Below are positions 19,242 through 31,600 of a stretch of DNA of 64,000 nucleotides, one piece after another. Both the position numbers and the translations under genes were made by a program. The stretch is from Picocystis sp. L7 (taxonomy: Eukaryota; Chlorophyta; Picocystophyceae; Picocystales; Picocystaceae). The notes below the pieces were generated by a model. The model made no database searches, was not told the origin of the DNA, and saw nothing but the letters and a program-made list of their open reading frames with translations. Every line of letters begins with the position of its first letter. Position 1 is the stretch's first letter. The stretch covers positions 186,001 through 250,000 of the forward strand of contig QXJR01000014.1 in NCBI GenBank assembly GCA_020975725.1. The letters run 5' to 3'.

Positions 19242-21332
19242 TCAATCCAGGTCTGCAATGCTGCTTTCTTTCTCGTTACCGATGCCCGGGCCCACAGCTC
19301 CAACCTCCAGAGCGGACACGCCATACTTCTTCTCAAGCTTGCTTCTCATGTTCCGCAGCTTCTTCTCCTTCTCCTTGCGTTTCGCCTCCTTGATCTCCTT
19401 TTGTACCTTTCCAACCTTCCACACATCTTCCAGGTTCTCGATGACCGGAACATCGGGATTGGCTTTGGCATATTTGTCGTCTGCCGTCTCCTCTTCTTCC
19501 TTCTCGCTATCCCATCCGTCGAGGTTGCCGTCTGCTGCGTATTCGATCTTGGCGATCGCCTCCCAAATCGCAAACCGGTCCTCCATGGAGCGGTCCCTCA
19601 TTGTCTGGAAATCATCTTTCATGATGGCGCCGGCCTCCGTCACGAGCAAGCTGTAGGGGCTGGCACCCAAAAGCGCCCCTTGCGAATGGATCTCGATCCT
19701 GAAGTACCCGGTCACTGTTGGGGTGTAGCTAACGGACCACTTGCCACCCTTCTCTTGCACCCCCACCGGAATATCAGCCCCTGATGGCGCAATGATCCTC
19801 ACCTCAACCGGTAGCTCATCTACACTATAGCACCGATTTCCAAACCTGTCGCGGGCTTCGATGAAGAATTCCGATGGATTGTGCCTTTTTGCATGTGAAA
19901 AGTTGGTGCCACCGAGGGTGCACTGTCTCGGAGAAGGCGTGTTGGGCAGCACACGAACAGGATAGGGACTCTCCGCCACGGGCTCGTCCGCCCCAATCAT
20001 GATGTGCAACTGGTACTGACCGGCGACCTCTGCCTTGTACTCGACGTCGTAGGTACCATCCTCGTTGTCCTCCACCGTGGCTTGAATCTTGTTTGGGCCG
20101 ACCAAGTACACAGTGAATTCGTCCCCTCCGTTGAGGCGCTTGTTTCGGAGCTCATCTCTCGCTTCGATGGCGAAGCAAGCCTTCTCCCCCGCGACTGCCC
20201 TGGAGATGGCAGGCCCTTTCACTTTGGAGAACTCGGGATCGGCGGAGCTCTGCAACCAGACGCCTTTGTCCCATTCTCCACGGAACTTGGTGCCATCGTG
20301 GAAGTGGCAGACTCCATATCCATGCCTACGATCTTCGGCCCAATGTCCTTGGTATTTGTCTCCGTTGGCACAGTAGCACTTGCCTTTTCCATGTCGCTTG
20401 TCTTCCCTCCATTCCCCTTCGTACTTGTCACCGTTGGCAAACTGGCCCTTTCCCAGTCCATGACGCATTCCTTCTACCCATTCTCCCACGTACTTCTCTC
20501 CGCTGTCCAGCACACACTGTCCTTTCCCGTGTTGTACGTCGAGATGCCAGTCTCCTTCGTAGACCTCTCCAGCGGGCGTGGTGAACTTCCCTTTTCCGTG
20601 TCGAAGGTCGTCCATCCATTCTCCCACGTACACGGATCCGTCGGCGTACACGCACGTCCCTTGTCCGTGTCTTTGATCGTCGCTCCAGTCCCCGGTGTAC
20701 TTGTAGAGTCCGACTTGATGGAAGGTGCCTTTGCCGTGCCTGGCCCCTTTCTTCCACTGTCCTTCGTACTTGACCTTTCCATCAGCAGACACGAAGGTGC
20801 CTCGAATCCTTTGGTTGTTGGCGTACTCGCCTTGGAAGTAGGAACCGTCCAGGAAGGTGTATCGACCCTGTCCTTCGAACAGATCGTCGCACCATTCGCC
20901 TTCGTAGGAATCCCCTTGCGCGGTGTCGTACGTTCCCCATCCCCACCTCCGGTCTTCCTGCCATTCCCCTTGGTACTGATCGCCGTTGGGATACACGCAC
21001 GTGCCTTGTCCGTGCGTCTTGTCTTGCAGCCATTCGCCGGTGTACGTCAAGCCGGTGGCGAAGCGCATGGTGCCGGTTCCTTCGCGCAGATCCTCCCGCC
21101 ATGCGCCCTCGTAGCAGTCTCCCGTGGAACACACGTGTTTTCCACGTCCGTGTCGCAAGTCGCCCAGGCATTCGCCGCGATACACGTCTCCGTTGGGATA
21201 GTGGATGGTGCGCACCTTGAGTCCCGCCTGCTCGGCTTCCCAGCGGGCCGCTTCGACCTCCAACTGGGCCAGTTCCTTGCGCATCTCCGCCGTGGTGGCG
21301 TCCTCGCCTTCCATCTCCGCCAAAGACACCAT
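19242..21332 (-). CDS. MORN-repeat protein with two filamin-type Ig repeats
   Basis: A protein of 696 residues. After a short N-terminal helix (MVSLAEMEGED.., about 1-45) there are about 14 MORN repeats of about 23 residues (for example NGDKYEGEWREDKRHGKGK, roughly 45-375). Two filamin/ABP280-type Ig repeats follow, with EARDELRNKRLNGGDEF and EARDRFGNRCYSVDEL as their starts (about 385-600). A charged coiled tail ends KKYGVSALEVG. MORN arrays bind membranes or scaffold cytoskeletal structures, and filamin repeats bind partner proteins, so a membrane-cytoskeleton or flagellar scaffold is a fair guess; the particular role is unknown. The start at 21332 is the first ATG before the conserved repeats. 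No intron is seen. It converges with the cyclophilin gene. Confidence 0.88.
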   Translation of the reverse strand: MVSLAEMEGEDATTAEMRKELAQLEVEAARWEAEQAGLKVRTIHYPNGDVYRGECLGDLRHGRGKHVCSTGDCYEGAWREDLREGTGTMRFATGLTYTGEWLQDKTHGQGTCVYPNGDQYQGEWQEDRRWGWGTYDTAQGDSYEGEWCDDLFEGQGRYTFLDGSYFQGEYANNQRIRGTFVSADGKVKYEGQWKKGARHGKGTFHQVGLYKYTGDWSDDQRHGQGTCVYADGSVYVGEWMDDLRHGKGKFTTPAGEVYEGDWHLDVQHGKGQCVLDSGEKYVGEWVEGMRHGLGKGQFANGDKYEGEWREDKRHGKGKCYCANGDKYQGHWAEDRRHGYGVCHFHDGTKFRGEWDKGVWLQSSADPEFSKVKGPAISRAVAGEKACFAIEARDELRNKRLNGGDEFTVYLVGPNKIQATVEDNEDGTYDVEYKAEVAGQYQLHIMIGADEPVAESPYPVRVLPNTPSPRQCTLGGTNFSHAKRHNPSEFFIEARDRFGNRCYSVDELPVEVRIIAPSGADIPVGVQEKGGKWSVSYTPTVTGYFRIEIHSQGALLGASPYSLLVTEAGAIMKDDFQTMRDRSMEDRFAIWEAIAKIEYAADGNLDGWDSEKEEEETADDKYAKANPDVPVIENLEDVWKVGKVQKEIKEAKRKEKEKKLRNMRSKLEKKYGVSALEVGAVGPGIGNEKESSIADLD

Positions 21333-22948
21333 CTCGGACCGCCAAGGCCGCCTCGAAGCGCGAAGATGGCGGTCGATCGACGCCTTCGGAATGCGACGAT
21401 GGACGCGATCGATTGCGCTTCGAGGAGATCCCCTCCCCTTCCCCTCCCGCCAAGCCCCCGAAATCGAGATCTCCACGGTGCGACATCGAGATCTCACCCG
21501 AGATATCGATGGTTCGGGCAGGGAATCCCAAGGGACGGGGGAGGGGGAAGAGACCGGGTTCACTCGAGAAAGGTTCCTCGAAGGGAACGGGGGTGCCTTC
21601 CCCTGTCCTTTCCCACACTTCCCACCCAGAAACACACACACACAAGCACGAGCCACCTGGGCGGGTGGGAGCCCAACGGTCGGACGGGAAGGGTGGACAG
21701 GTGGCAATGGAGGGGAGGGGCCGACCCGAGGCGAGGGACATGAAGAGGGCTTTTTTTGGGAGGAACTTCACGAGTCGGACCTCCCCGACACAGACGTGTA
21801 GATCCAGTGAGGCTGGAAGGAAGGATCAGGAGAAGGCGCAGGGAAATGGGACGCCTGGGTCCGTGGGAAGAGCATCGACGAAGCGTCTGCGCCGGGTACA
21901 CCCACGCGGAACGGTGGAGTGGCCGACAGCACGAGCCAGAGGGAGACGGACGCGGCGTGCGTCCGTTCGGATCGGAACCGAACCGGATGAAGACCTGCGT
22001 CGGATCCAGCGACGGCACGAACGAAGCGGAGATGCGCTCCCTCCGTCCCTCCGTCGATCGATGTACAACGACGGGACGGCCGCATCCGTGCTCGGTGCCA
22101 CGGTGGGGACGATCCAGGTCGGCAGGTACGGTATCTCTGGCGATACGGTAGATTCGGTCCCGATCTGCAGATGCCCCTTCACCCGGGTGCTCTCGGCCAC
22201 GTCAGGCTACAGCCTGGCCCCTGCCTGGTCGAGCCAGGGTTTCGTGCAGATAGGACCGTTTTCCCCACTCCCGAAGGCACCCTCCACCCTGACGTGCACC
22301 ACGTGTCGAACCCAACGCGGGGGAGATCTGGATCGAATCGTGCGTACCGTGACCCTCCACCGCTCGTTGACCGAATCGCCCCGGTCGTCCTGCTGCAACC
22401 CCTTTTCTTCGATTCGAACCGCGTTTCGAATCGGGACGACCGGACGACGCCTCGGTCGGAGACGAACCTCTCCCCTCGACCGTACGGAACCCTTGATCGG
22501 GGCGTTTTCGTTCGGTTCTCCCCATCCACGTGGGTGGATGCACGATCCAATCCCCCCCGAGTGTTCCCCGGCTTCGGGGAGGGGGGGGCGTCCGTCTGGG
22601 GGTGCCGTCCCTTCCGTCCCTGGAGATGCGGCTTCGGTCTCGAGGGACCTCCTCCTCGTCCCCCCCCTTCGTCGGGTCCGAGGTTCCCCCCCGGGACCCC
22701 CGCCCTCGCCCCGTTTCCCCTGCCCCGCTGGCAAGACCGCCCCGACCGTCCCCTCTCGGCATGGATCACGTGATCTCTCGAAGTCCAGGTCCGCGTCCCC
22801 GTCGCCCCCCCCCGGGTTTCTCGGGTGGCGTGTGCCAGGTCCAGGGTGGGCGCGTGTGGGGAAGGGGGGGGGACCGTCCAGGTCGGGTGCTCAGATCACC
22901 CAGGCGCCCAGGCAGGAGCACGCGTGGCGGACCTGGGGGCAGAACGGC
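21333..22948. other. Long divergent spacer, GC-rich, open in several frames
   Basis: A 1.6-kb interval between the MORN gene and the chosen start of the AP2 gene. It contains G-runs near 22570-22600 and 22800-22880 and few stops in any frame, which makes long but featureless ORFs on both strands. A CTGAC at 22289 could mark an intron ending upstream of the AP2 coding region, but no matching first exon is evident. Confidence 0.45.
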
Positions 22949-24406
22949 ATGGATGTCCATGCGAGGGCTGCAGGATCGAAGCAAGGGGAGGGATGGTGGA
23001 TGGAAGGGACTCGGATGGACGAAAAAGGGACGACCAGGAAACAGGTCCACGTACAAGGTCGAGATCCAGGACACGAGTGGAAAAGCAACCAAGGACCCAA
23101 CAAGGTCGATTCGGCGGACGAGAAGCAATCGGAAGCGGGCACAGACGATGGGAACGACGAGGTAGACACAAATACAAAGAGGAAAGGACTCCTGTGCCAA
23201 AGCAACAACGACTTGACGGGGATGGGAGGGAGCAAGAAACAGAAGATACTCACCAGGGCACTCTTGGATGCAGCGCAAACCCTGGATCTCAACTGTGCGG
23301 GTACCAGCGAACAAACCTCGCCCCCACTTCCCACCACCCCGGACAAAAGCATAGACACGGCAGTGGAGCTCACAGAAGGGAGCCTCCTGTCTTGCAGCCA
23401 ATGTGGGGTACAAAGTGGCTCGCAGAGGGAGGGCCAGACACAAGCTGGATCTGGCGCATGCACCAGCTGTGGTGCACAGAAGAACCTAGCCTGTGCAGTA
23501 GAAGCGCACCGCACCATCTTCGTGTCCAAGGAGGAGAACACGCAAAGTGCGAACGACACCCAAGAGAAAAGCACTAAAGAAGAAGAATTTAGGAAATCCG
23601 AGTGCAGGACAAGACGTCTGATGTCCAGGCTCAAGAAGAAACGTGCCATGGTGAGCATGTGCCAGGCACAACAGGGAAACGACCTGCGCAAAGTTTCCAC
23701 CTACCTGGGCGTCACGGGGGCCGTGAATCGGAAAGGGGTAACCTGGCAGGCCAGGATCACCTGTCCGAAACGCTCGGGAAAGGAGAGGTCATTCATCCAT
23801 CTAGGAATGCACGCCAGGGAGAAAGATGCTGCTAGGGCCTTTGATCGCGCAGCAATCGTCTTGCATGGACCGGAGCATGCTGCACTGAACTTCACAGTGG
23901 AGGATTATGCACACGAACTACACCACCTGACCAGCATAGATCTGCCAACGTTGGCCGCCGAGTACCGTCAACGGCCAAACGAATCTGCCAAGGCAGCGCA
24001 GCAGGCCCAAGGAATCCACAGCGAATCCAAAAAAGGCGCGGTGCCGACGAGCTACCAACCCCCGATGATGCAGGCACAGACTCACTATGCGACGCAACCC
24101 GCCCTTGGCATGGGCTATGGACCACCGGCCGATCAGGGATGGGCGATGGAGCATTCGCTGGACATGCACAGACAGGCAATCGCACACAAGGCAGCAGAAG
24201 CTGGCATGGCAATGTGTTACATCTCCAGCATCCCCCTCCCTGAGCTACGAACATCGGTACCACAGAATGGCTTCACACCAACCCAGCTCTACCAGCTCAA
24301 GCAGCAGATCATGCAATCCTACAGCACGAGCCAGGTGCTCCTCACCAACCTCCAGTCATCGTACAATTACTTGATGCAGATGCACAGTGCAATGCCAGCA
24401 AGATGA
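22949..24406 (+). CDS. AP2/ERF-domain transcription factor
   Basis: A probable DNA-binding protein of 485 residues. The AP2 domain is at about 250-318: YLGVTGAVNRKGVTWQARI, then FIHLGMHAREKDAARAFDRAA and ALNF, matching the YRGV, WLGTF and AARAYDRAA blocks of plant AP2/ERF proteins. Just before it lies a Cys cluster (SCSQCGVQ.. and CTSCGAQKNLAC, about 150-190) that could form a zinc site, and a basic KKQK and RLKKKR stretch that could be a nuclear signal. The C-terminal third is rich in Gln, Ala, Met and Tyr, typical of an activation region. The ATG at 22949 is chosen because the sequence becomes protein-like there; the frame is open for another 1.5 kb upstream, so the N-terminus is uncertain. 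Confidence 0.82.
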   Translation: MDVHARAAGSKQGEGWWMEGTRMDEKGTTRKQVHVQGRDPGHEWKSNQGPNKVDSADEKQSEAGTDDGNDEVDTNTKRKGLLCQSNNDLTGMGGSKKQKILTRALLDAAQTLDLNCAGTSEQTSPPLPTTPDKSIDTAVELTEGSLLSCSQCGVQSGSQREGQTQAGSGACTSCGAQKNLACAVEAHRTIFVSKEENTQSANDTQEKSTKEEEFRKSECRTRRLMSRLKKKRAMVSMCQAQQGNDLRKVSTYLGVTGAVNRKGVTWQARITCPKRSGKERSFIHLGMHAREKDAARAFDRAAIVLHGPEHAALNFTVEDYAHELHHLTSIDLPTLAAEYRQRPNESAKAAQQAQGIHSESKKGAVPTSYQPPMMQAQTHYATQPALGMGYGPPADQGWAMEHSLDMHRQAIAHKAAEAGMAMCYISSIPLPELRTSVPQNGFTPTQLYQLKQQIMQSYSTSQVLLTNLQSSYNYLMQMHSAMPAR

Positions 24407-25609
24407 CACCATGGACGAACTGTTCACTGGCCCCGGTCATGGTGTTCCACATGCTTCGACTACACCATCTTTTTTTCAATCAAATTCCCAGCCGGTTGCA
24501 TGTTGTCCATTGCCTTTCCTTCCATCGCTGTGCCCCTTTCCATCGACCGGTGACTGGGTGGGCGAATGTCTGGGACTCTCGAGATCCATCCCAATCGAAC
24601 AAGGAGGCATTGCCTCCCGACGTCTATTCCTATCCCGATCCTCAACGGTACCCCCATGTCCCCGTGCTTCGACCTGTTTCCCCCGACCCGTAGCGTGTCG
24701 ATTTCGTCCGGTCGGTTCATCCCGTCCATCTTTTTCCTTTTCAAACGCCCTGCACCTTCGGGTCTGGGTCTGGGAAGACCAACCACAACCCCGGACTCGG
24801 ATCTCCCCAAAGGGATCCGCCCCGCCCGATCCTCGATCCATCCTAGAATCCAGGGGATGCTGCCACCCCATTGGTCTCGGTGGAGAGCACTGGGGCAGTC
24901 CCACGCCCCAAAACCGGGGAGGGGAGCATTCGAGGTGCAAGACCGCCCCACCATCCCCCCAGGATCGGGAAGAGAATCCTCTGCGCTACGCTCCCTTTGT
25001 CCCCCGGTTTTCCTGGGACGGCCTCAGAACTGCGACGGACGACGAGACGTGGATCGGGGAGGAGCAGGGGCCGGTCCCCGTCCCAGGGAGTTTTGGCGGG
25101 AGGCGGCGCCTCCATGCGTTCCGTACGTCGTGGTGATGCGAAGGGGCGAAGGCGCTCGAGACGGTACGGAAGATGGACAGGGGGACGTGGACGCACGTCC
25201 GTTGTGCGAGACCACCCACAGCCGCCACGATGTTCCCTTGACAACGTGGAGTGCAAGACCCTCCCTCCTCGAGAAACGGTCCTGATGAGAGACCCATGCC
25301 CACCACCGTATCGGAGAGGTCGACCGACCTGGTGGACATCATCGCCCTGACGATTGCCCGTCCTATATGCATCGTTCTCGCTGTCGCACGAAGAGTGGCA
25401 GGTGCACGCCTCGATCGAAGTAGGATGCGGACGGATCGACAAGCACGGATCGTATGGTAAAACCGAACGCATGTCGCCACGAACCTCAACGCATCATGAA
25501 GCGTAGACAAAAGCAGGCTCGCAAGGTAAAGAGGTGACATGCACATACAACAACAAAGCCTTGTTTCACTCGAACAAAAATTGCACAAAAGAAGTGCGTA
25601 TCAACCCAC
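24407..25609. other. Intergenic interval, no supported gene
   Basis: Between the convergent AP2 and UPL1 genes. Several overlapping frames are open on both strands because the sequence is stop-poor, but none shows a domain. A small plus-strand ORF at 25251-25460 contains a hydrophobic stretch (DIIALTIARPICIVLAVA) and is the least unlikely candidate. Confidence 0.4.
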
Positions 25610-28600
25610 TCAGGCAAAGCCAAAACCTTCGCTGCCCTCTCGGATCGCCGTGAGAAGACGGTCCTTCAAAATTTCCTTGCTATCGTATTCGACCAGGTCA
25701 AGCTGATTGAAGCAGGTGTGGGCACATGGCAAGCTATTTTTCGGCTTGTACGATCGATGGATCTGGAATTTCTGGGGACCAGAAACACCTTGCAGTTCAG
25801 CGAACCCGCCGATGGGAACCTTCGACGTACCGGTTACAAACTGGATCAGCCGAGACTTGTCCACCTTACCAAAGTCTCTCACAATGTCCCAAAACCATTG
25901 AATGACAGGGGAACCTATGGTGTAACCACTGTACTCTGTATTCGCTCTCAAGTCTTCCATGTCCACATGTGGCAACCCACTTATCAATAGCTCTAGCTCA
26001 CTAGGATTGAACACAGCCGTCAAATCTGTCGGTACCAGTTCTCGAAAAGCTTCCAAGAAAGCCTTGATCTGTGGCCGGATTGCACCTGTCATTCGGTTTT
26101 CTGAAATCAGGTTCACATATTCTGCTTTGTTACCATCCGTCACAGGAATGCCTAGACCACCATCTTTCAATTCAACAACATCTGTTTTGCCGAAGTAGGT
26201 CATTTCAGTGCTGAACGTGAGATCCAGCACGCCATCAATGCTGTTCTCAAGCATCCACTTCAAATTCTTGTAAAAGTCAGGATCTACAGCCTCGATGTCC
26301 TCGTAAGTGATGGGAACGCCTAAAAGATGCTTGTAGAAGCTGCGAGTGAAATGAACATCGACGAGATGTCCATCCAGGACAGCTTTGGCAACAAAACGCC
26401 CTGCAAACCTAAAGAAGGACAGGTGATCTGGCTGCACTGCACTGCCTGGGCTTGGTTGAAGGGATCCTTCAGCAGAGTGCTCGAACAAACCATTCTGGAC
26501 ATTAAACATCTCGCGTGAAAGCAACTGGTACCACTCCCTTGTCAGACCTCCAGCATCTACACCTTCTTCTCCAGTAAACTGGATGTTCAACTTTCCCCGG
26601 AGTTCGTTCGGCGACCTCACTCTAAGCTGATGATAAGAATCGTCGAAAATGTGGTCCCTCCGAATGTGAAGACGCAAGTTACCTGCTGATCGGCTTGGCA
26701 GTGCCCGAACTGCTCCTCTAAAATAAGCCCTCTTGTTCCCAAAGTCCAAGAGATGAGGTGTCTGAAGCAGAGGTGCAAAAGCTCCCTGTAGGAGCATTGC
26801 ATTGCGTTGCAATATCGCATTCAAAAGCAAACGATGGGTTCTTGCAAACTGAGAGAAAGGTCTGTTACTTGCAGCAGACCCTGTTTGACACAAATCTACT
26901 GCCCCACTTGATGATGATCCGGAGGGTAGCATAGGTGCCAATGAAGCTCTGCCTGTTACCTTTGTACCCGCTACGCCAGCTGGTTGGGAGGAAGTGCTGG
27001 CATCTGCAGTATTATCAGAGCAAGAGGCTCCGGCCAATAAGAAGAATGCCTCTATCACGGGTGTCACTAAAGCAGCATCAGGAGGAAGTCGTGCAGCGAT
27101 TCTTCCCGGCTGTCCTTCTTGCATACCAACTACCTCTGCACTTATGCCGCCTTGGACAAACGTGATGCTCTGTGATTGCGAACCTGAGGACATCTGCCCT
27201 TCAATAAAAGTCGACATTTCGTCCATAGAATCCCATAAACTAGATAAATCCAGGAGAAGCTTAGACTCGAGCGAGGATACACAATTGCTTGCCTGGAGCA
27301 GCAATTTCCCGTTACGCTGCAACAAAGCCAACTCCTCTGCGGAGCTTTCTTTCATCTGAGCCAGGTCAGCATTTCTGCCTTCTGATGCCTTTTCTTCCTC
27401 AAGGTGGCTATCTTCCTTGCCCTCTACCTTGCCGTGTTCCGAGCCTTTCGATTCTTCTTGCAGTATCGCCTTCAAATGCCTTTCTGCTGCAGCAGTAGCC
27501 ATTTCACTCTCTGACACTGCACCGATGATTATTTTCTTAACTTTAAGTGCTGCTCGAACAAGGCGCAAAACTGCCGATCCAACATTGCCAATCTCCTCTA
27601 CTTGCCCATGCTGCTCTACAACAGCGCTCAAAACTGCAGTTGCTTCAGTTGCTCTTGAACGTATCTCCTCTCCAAATGCAGAAATAAAGTTTTTGCTAGC
27701 ATCCACAGGAGATGAAGAGACTGTAGCTTCGAGACATGAAAGACACTTTGACTTTGTTCCTGACGGCACACTCAGGGAACCTAAGATAGCCGCCACTTGA
27801 GCAGAGAATTGTGGATCTGAAGCTGCAAGGGCAGTTTCCTGTAGAACCTGCTCTTCCTCTCTCGTCAGGTGCAATTTCTTTCGAATCGAAGACGCAACAG
27901 TACAAAGGCATTCTATCAGCCGCAATGCTGAGTCGAGCTGGAGGGGAGAGCGGCGATACAAGGGCCGGTGCAGAAGGGAGGTAACCAGTTGCAGCACTGT
28001 TCTTGTGCCATTGCATGCAATCTTTTCCGAAAGCATTGCGTTTGCACAGGCTTTGTTTAAAGATGACATCTGCCTCAAAGTCTCCAGCGTCCTTCCAGTC
28101 ACAAGAGGTGGAGCCCCTTCCCCCTCGGGGGCTTTCGAATATACAACGCCAGTTTCCCCACCAAGAAGCCCAAATAGATCTTCTCCATTGGTAGACGACT
28201 CTGCAGCAGAGAGTGGTAAGCAAAGCTGACGTAAAATCTCCTTGCAAGTCTTAGGATGCCAGGCAAGGTTGCTGAGTACCAGGGAGAGGGGTCCTCTACG
28301 CAGAGGAGCTGCAACACGAAGCAGCTTCACCAGAGCAGACACCCCTTTCGAATCGATCAGCTCTTCTTCATCGTCATCCAACCTAAATTCTTTTTTGTCC
28401 TTCTTCGTGACTTGCGAAGAGCCTAACCTCTGCTCAATCCTGCGCTGAGTTCCCGCTATCAACTCTCGCATAGTATTCCGCATCGCTGTGATTTCCTCAT
28501 CTCCAACAGGCCCAGGAGCATCCTCTGCCCTGTCCTCTGCTTCATCAAGCACTTGCTCTGAAGCACGGTTATGTCCGCGCAATGTGTGAGCTTCAGCAAG

Positions 28601-31600
28601 TAGCGAGGATGGAAGGCTAGCCAAGAAATTGTCCCCAGCAGTCATGAGCACCTCTCGTCTCAAGGAAGGAGGAAAACTTGCCAAAATAGTTGCATTGTCC
28701 ATGTCCGAGGCAGAACCAGTGCCGACCACAGAGCGAGATGCACGTATCTCTTCCGCGATATCTTGGGGAAGCGCAGCTAGAAACTCTGGATCCAGAGCGA
28801 TCCCTTCCATGCCCTGCCCTTCAGCGTTATGCCTCGATCTGGTGTAGTCCACAGCCATATGAGATGCCATGATTTCAGATCTCAGATCGGCAGGCAATTC
28901 GGCAAGCACTGTTGGGTCAATGCCTGCAGCCTGAGCAGCTGCAAGTGTCTGTTCATCCAGTACCCCAGGTGCATCAACGCTGCCAACTTGATGGCACCCA
29001 CCCGCACCACCTCCCCCTGTAGACCTCTCCTCCGTCTGCATCTCTTGCACAGGATCACGGCCAGGGCTTTGTGCCACGGGCTCAGTGCTAGCCTCGATTT
29101 GCGGCGCTTCTCTTGCACTTGGTGTGGGGGTTGTCAAAGTGTGAGGGAAGACAATACCAGGCAACTCTAGTGTGATTTGCTGCTCTGTGGTTGGTGCTTG
29201 CTGGTGCTCATTACCACCATCAGCATCAGGTGCCTCTGCATTCTCTGATACATTTTGTGGGCCTCCTTCGGTCCCTTCAGCAAGGCCTGGTGGCCTCAAG
29301 CGATCGCGCAGGTGCCGTTCAAGTGAGTCCTGAACAGCAGCTGGGTCTCCCGTTGGTGTTGAAAGTGATGAACGCATAGCCCTCGAACCTAAGTTAGCAA
29401 CAGCCCAGTTGCTGTGCAAGCTTTCTGTGGGAGCTTCAAGCAGTACCGGATTCAATGTATAATCTAGCGAGGCCCGTAACCTGCCGGAGGCAGAAGAACT
29501 GCCTGAGTATCTACCACCATCTCTCACGCCACTGACGACTGAAACATAAGGATGTCCATGCATGCTCCTGTGCATAGATTGGGCTCTCGCAACTTCTGGT
29601 TGATTATGTTGACCCTCGACCTCCCCAATTGCCTCATGAACAAGGGATGAAAACGGCCCAGCAGTACCCCTCAGCATGGTTTGCGCTATTCCTTGCAGGT
29701 GTGTCTCACAGGATTGGTCGGTGTTGGTCCCCGGTTCATTTGACTGCCTCTGCAATAACGGATGGGTCAAGACCAACGACGAAGCCGCTGAAAAATTGTT
29801 CCTCTGCGAACTCCGTGATTGCCGGAGTTGCCAGCGCCTGCCAGTGTTGACTTGGCCATTTGCAGAACTGTCCAGGTCACGGAAGCGGCGCATGGCTCGC
29901 AAAGGTGGCTGCCTGTCTACCTCAGTACCTGCCACACCATCTTGCATGTATGAACTAGTCCTTCGAACTCTGGCCGGCATTTGCCAGCGTACCTCAATCA
30001 ACTGTGGCTCCCCATCGTCCAGATCATCTCCGTCTATCAACTCATCTTCTGTGTAGTACATCCCTATGTCATCCCCCACAGGCTCCCCGTCTCCCTCTGA
30101 AATCAGCTCTTCCTCCCTGTCCAATTCTTCCTCCTCTGCAGACAGGTCACCCTCCGTAACAAACTCTACATCCCTGTCCTCGTAAAGTTCATCCTCGCCA
30201 TCCGTGTAGTTGCCCTCATCTTCCGAGCCATCCTCCTCCTCAAACTCATCCTCCTCGTCATCTTGATCCTCTTCATCCTCATCTTCATCTTGCATCTCGT
30301 TCTCTTCTTCCTCGTCATCGCTCTCGTCAAGGGTCATTTCTGCCGAATCTTCAGGGATGCCTCGGTATATGGGCGGAGGCTCTCCGTCACTTGCTCCTGC
30401 TTCCATATCATCCTCATCCAGTTCACTCTCCATCAAATCAGAGTCATCTTGACTATCGTCCCCCCGCAGATGAACCTCGGCTCCCATACTATCTTCATCT
30501 GGGTCTTCTTCTGAATCATCTGTATAAGAGTCATAATCTCTGTTCTCTATGGACTGGTTGTCAGCACCCAAACCATGCTCTGAACCAAGGATTTGAGATA
30601 TCTGCGCAACAACTCCATCGACTGCAGAATCAAGCCCACGCTGGTCAAATCCACCTTTTTTCTCTTCCTCTACGTGCGCGGCTTTGTCTGTTTTGTTTAA
30701 TGCACTGAGCCGAACAATCCTCTCTAGCGAACTAAGTATTGACTCTACTTGGCTAGAGGCCTTTGGTCCAGAGAAGTCCATGTGTGATAATATTTCAAGG
30801 AGAGCATGGATAAGTCCAAACTGCCTCATGGAACGGGCCGCCTCTACTGCTGATTGTTGCATGGCATGAGCTACAGCCTTTCGTGAAAGCTTCGACCTAG
30901 TGTCTTGGCTGGCATCAAGAGGTTGTAGAAGAGACTTTACCAGTGCCAGTACAAGGGGTGGTCCCTGCCATTCCTCTCTGAGCTTGGTGGCAATGTCTGA
31001 GAATACTCGCCTCCTCCCTTCACCTGAGTGCAAGCAGATGGATCCAAGCAGACGGGCTCCCTGTGCAGCCACAAGGGCCTTGTCTGCATCCTGCCCCGGT
31101 TGTGAGAGTTGAAAAACGATGTCGTGAAGGAGGTGCGTGAGAAAACCATTCTCCCTGCGTAAAAACAGACTTACTGCTCCTGGATAAGGTAGAAGAGAAA
31201 CCAGCACATCCAGACAAAATGCTGCCCTGGCAGCCTCTACCTTCGAATAGAGAGTTCCACCTTCGGCACTGTCTTGTTCCTGCGATGAAGCTTCCTTCTC
31301 ACTCCCCACAACGAAACCTTTCTCGTGTTGAGCCTTTTTGTCCCTCTTCCTTTTCTTACTTTTTTGTTCCCGGTCCAGCATCTGGTCAGAAGAGAGTGGT
31401 GTGCTGTTGAAGTGCTGTACAACAGAAACGAGTTGGTCGATCACAAAGATGAAGCTTGAAGGAACCTTTCTGCGAGGAGTTTTAGGAAGTTGTTCCACAT
31501 CCCTCTTTTCCTTTTCCTTTGATCGCTTGCACGTGGGGCTCTCCTCCTTCTTAGCAAACAACTGCACAGAAGGGCGCCCATCTGCTGCCTTTGGATCAGT

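Noticed and set aside
21333-21707. N-terminal extension of the MORN protein
   Set aside because: It is Pro/Arg/Ser-rich leader-like sequence and precedes the first good ATG of the conserved protein.
21413-22948. A 512-codon in-frame extension upstream of the AP2 gene
   Set aside because: The extension has biased, featureless composition, no domain and no ATG-supported conserved block; other frames are equally open.
24843-25588. Minus-strand ORFs upstream of nothing in the AP2-UPL1 spacer
   Set aside because: Several overlapping frames are open at once, which reflects composition; no domain is present.
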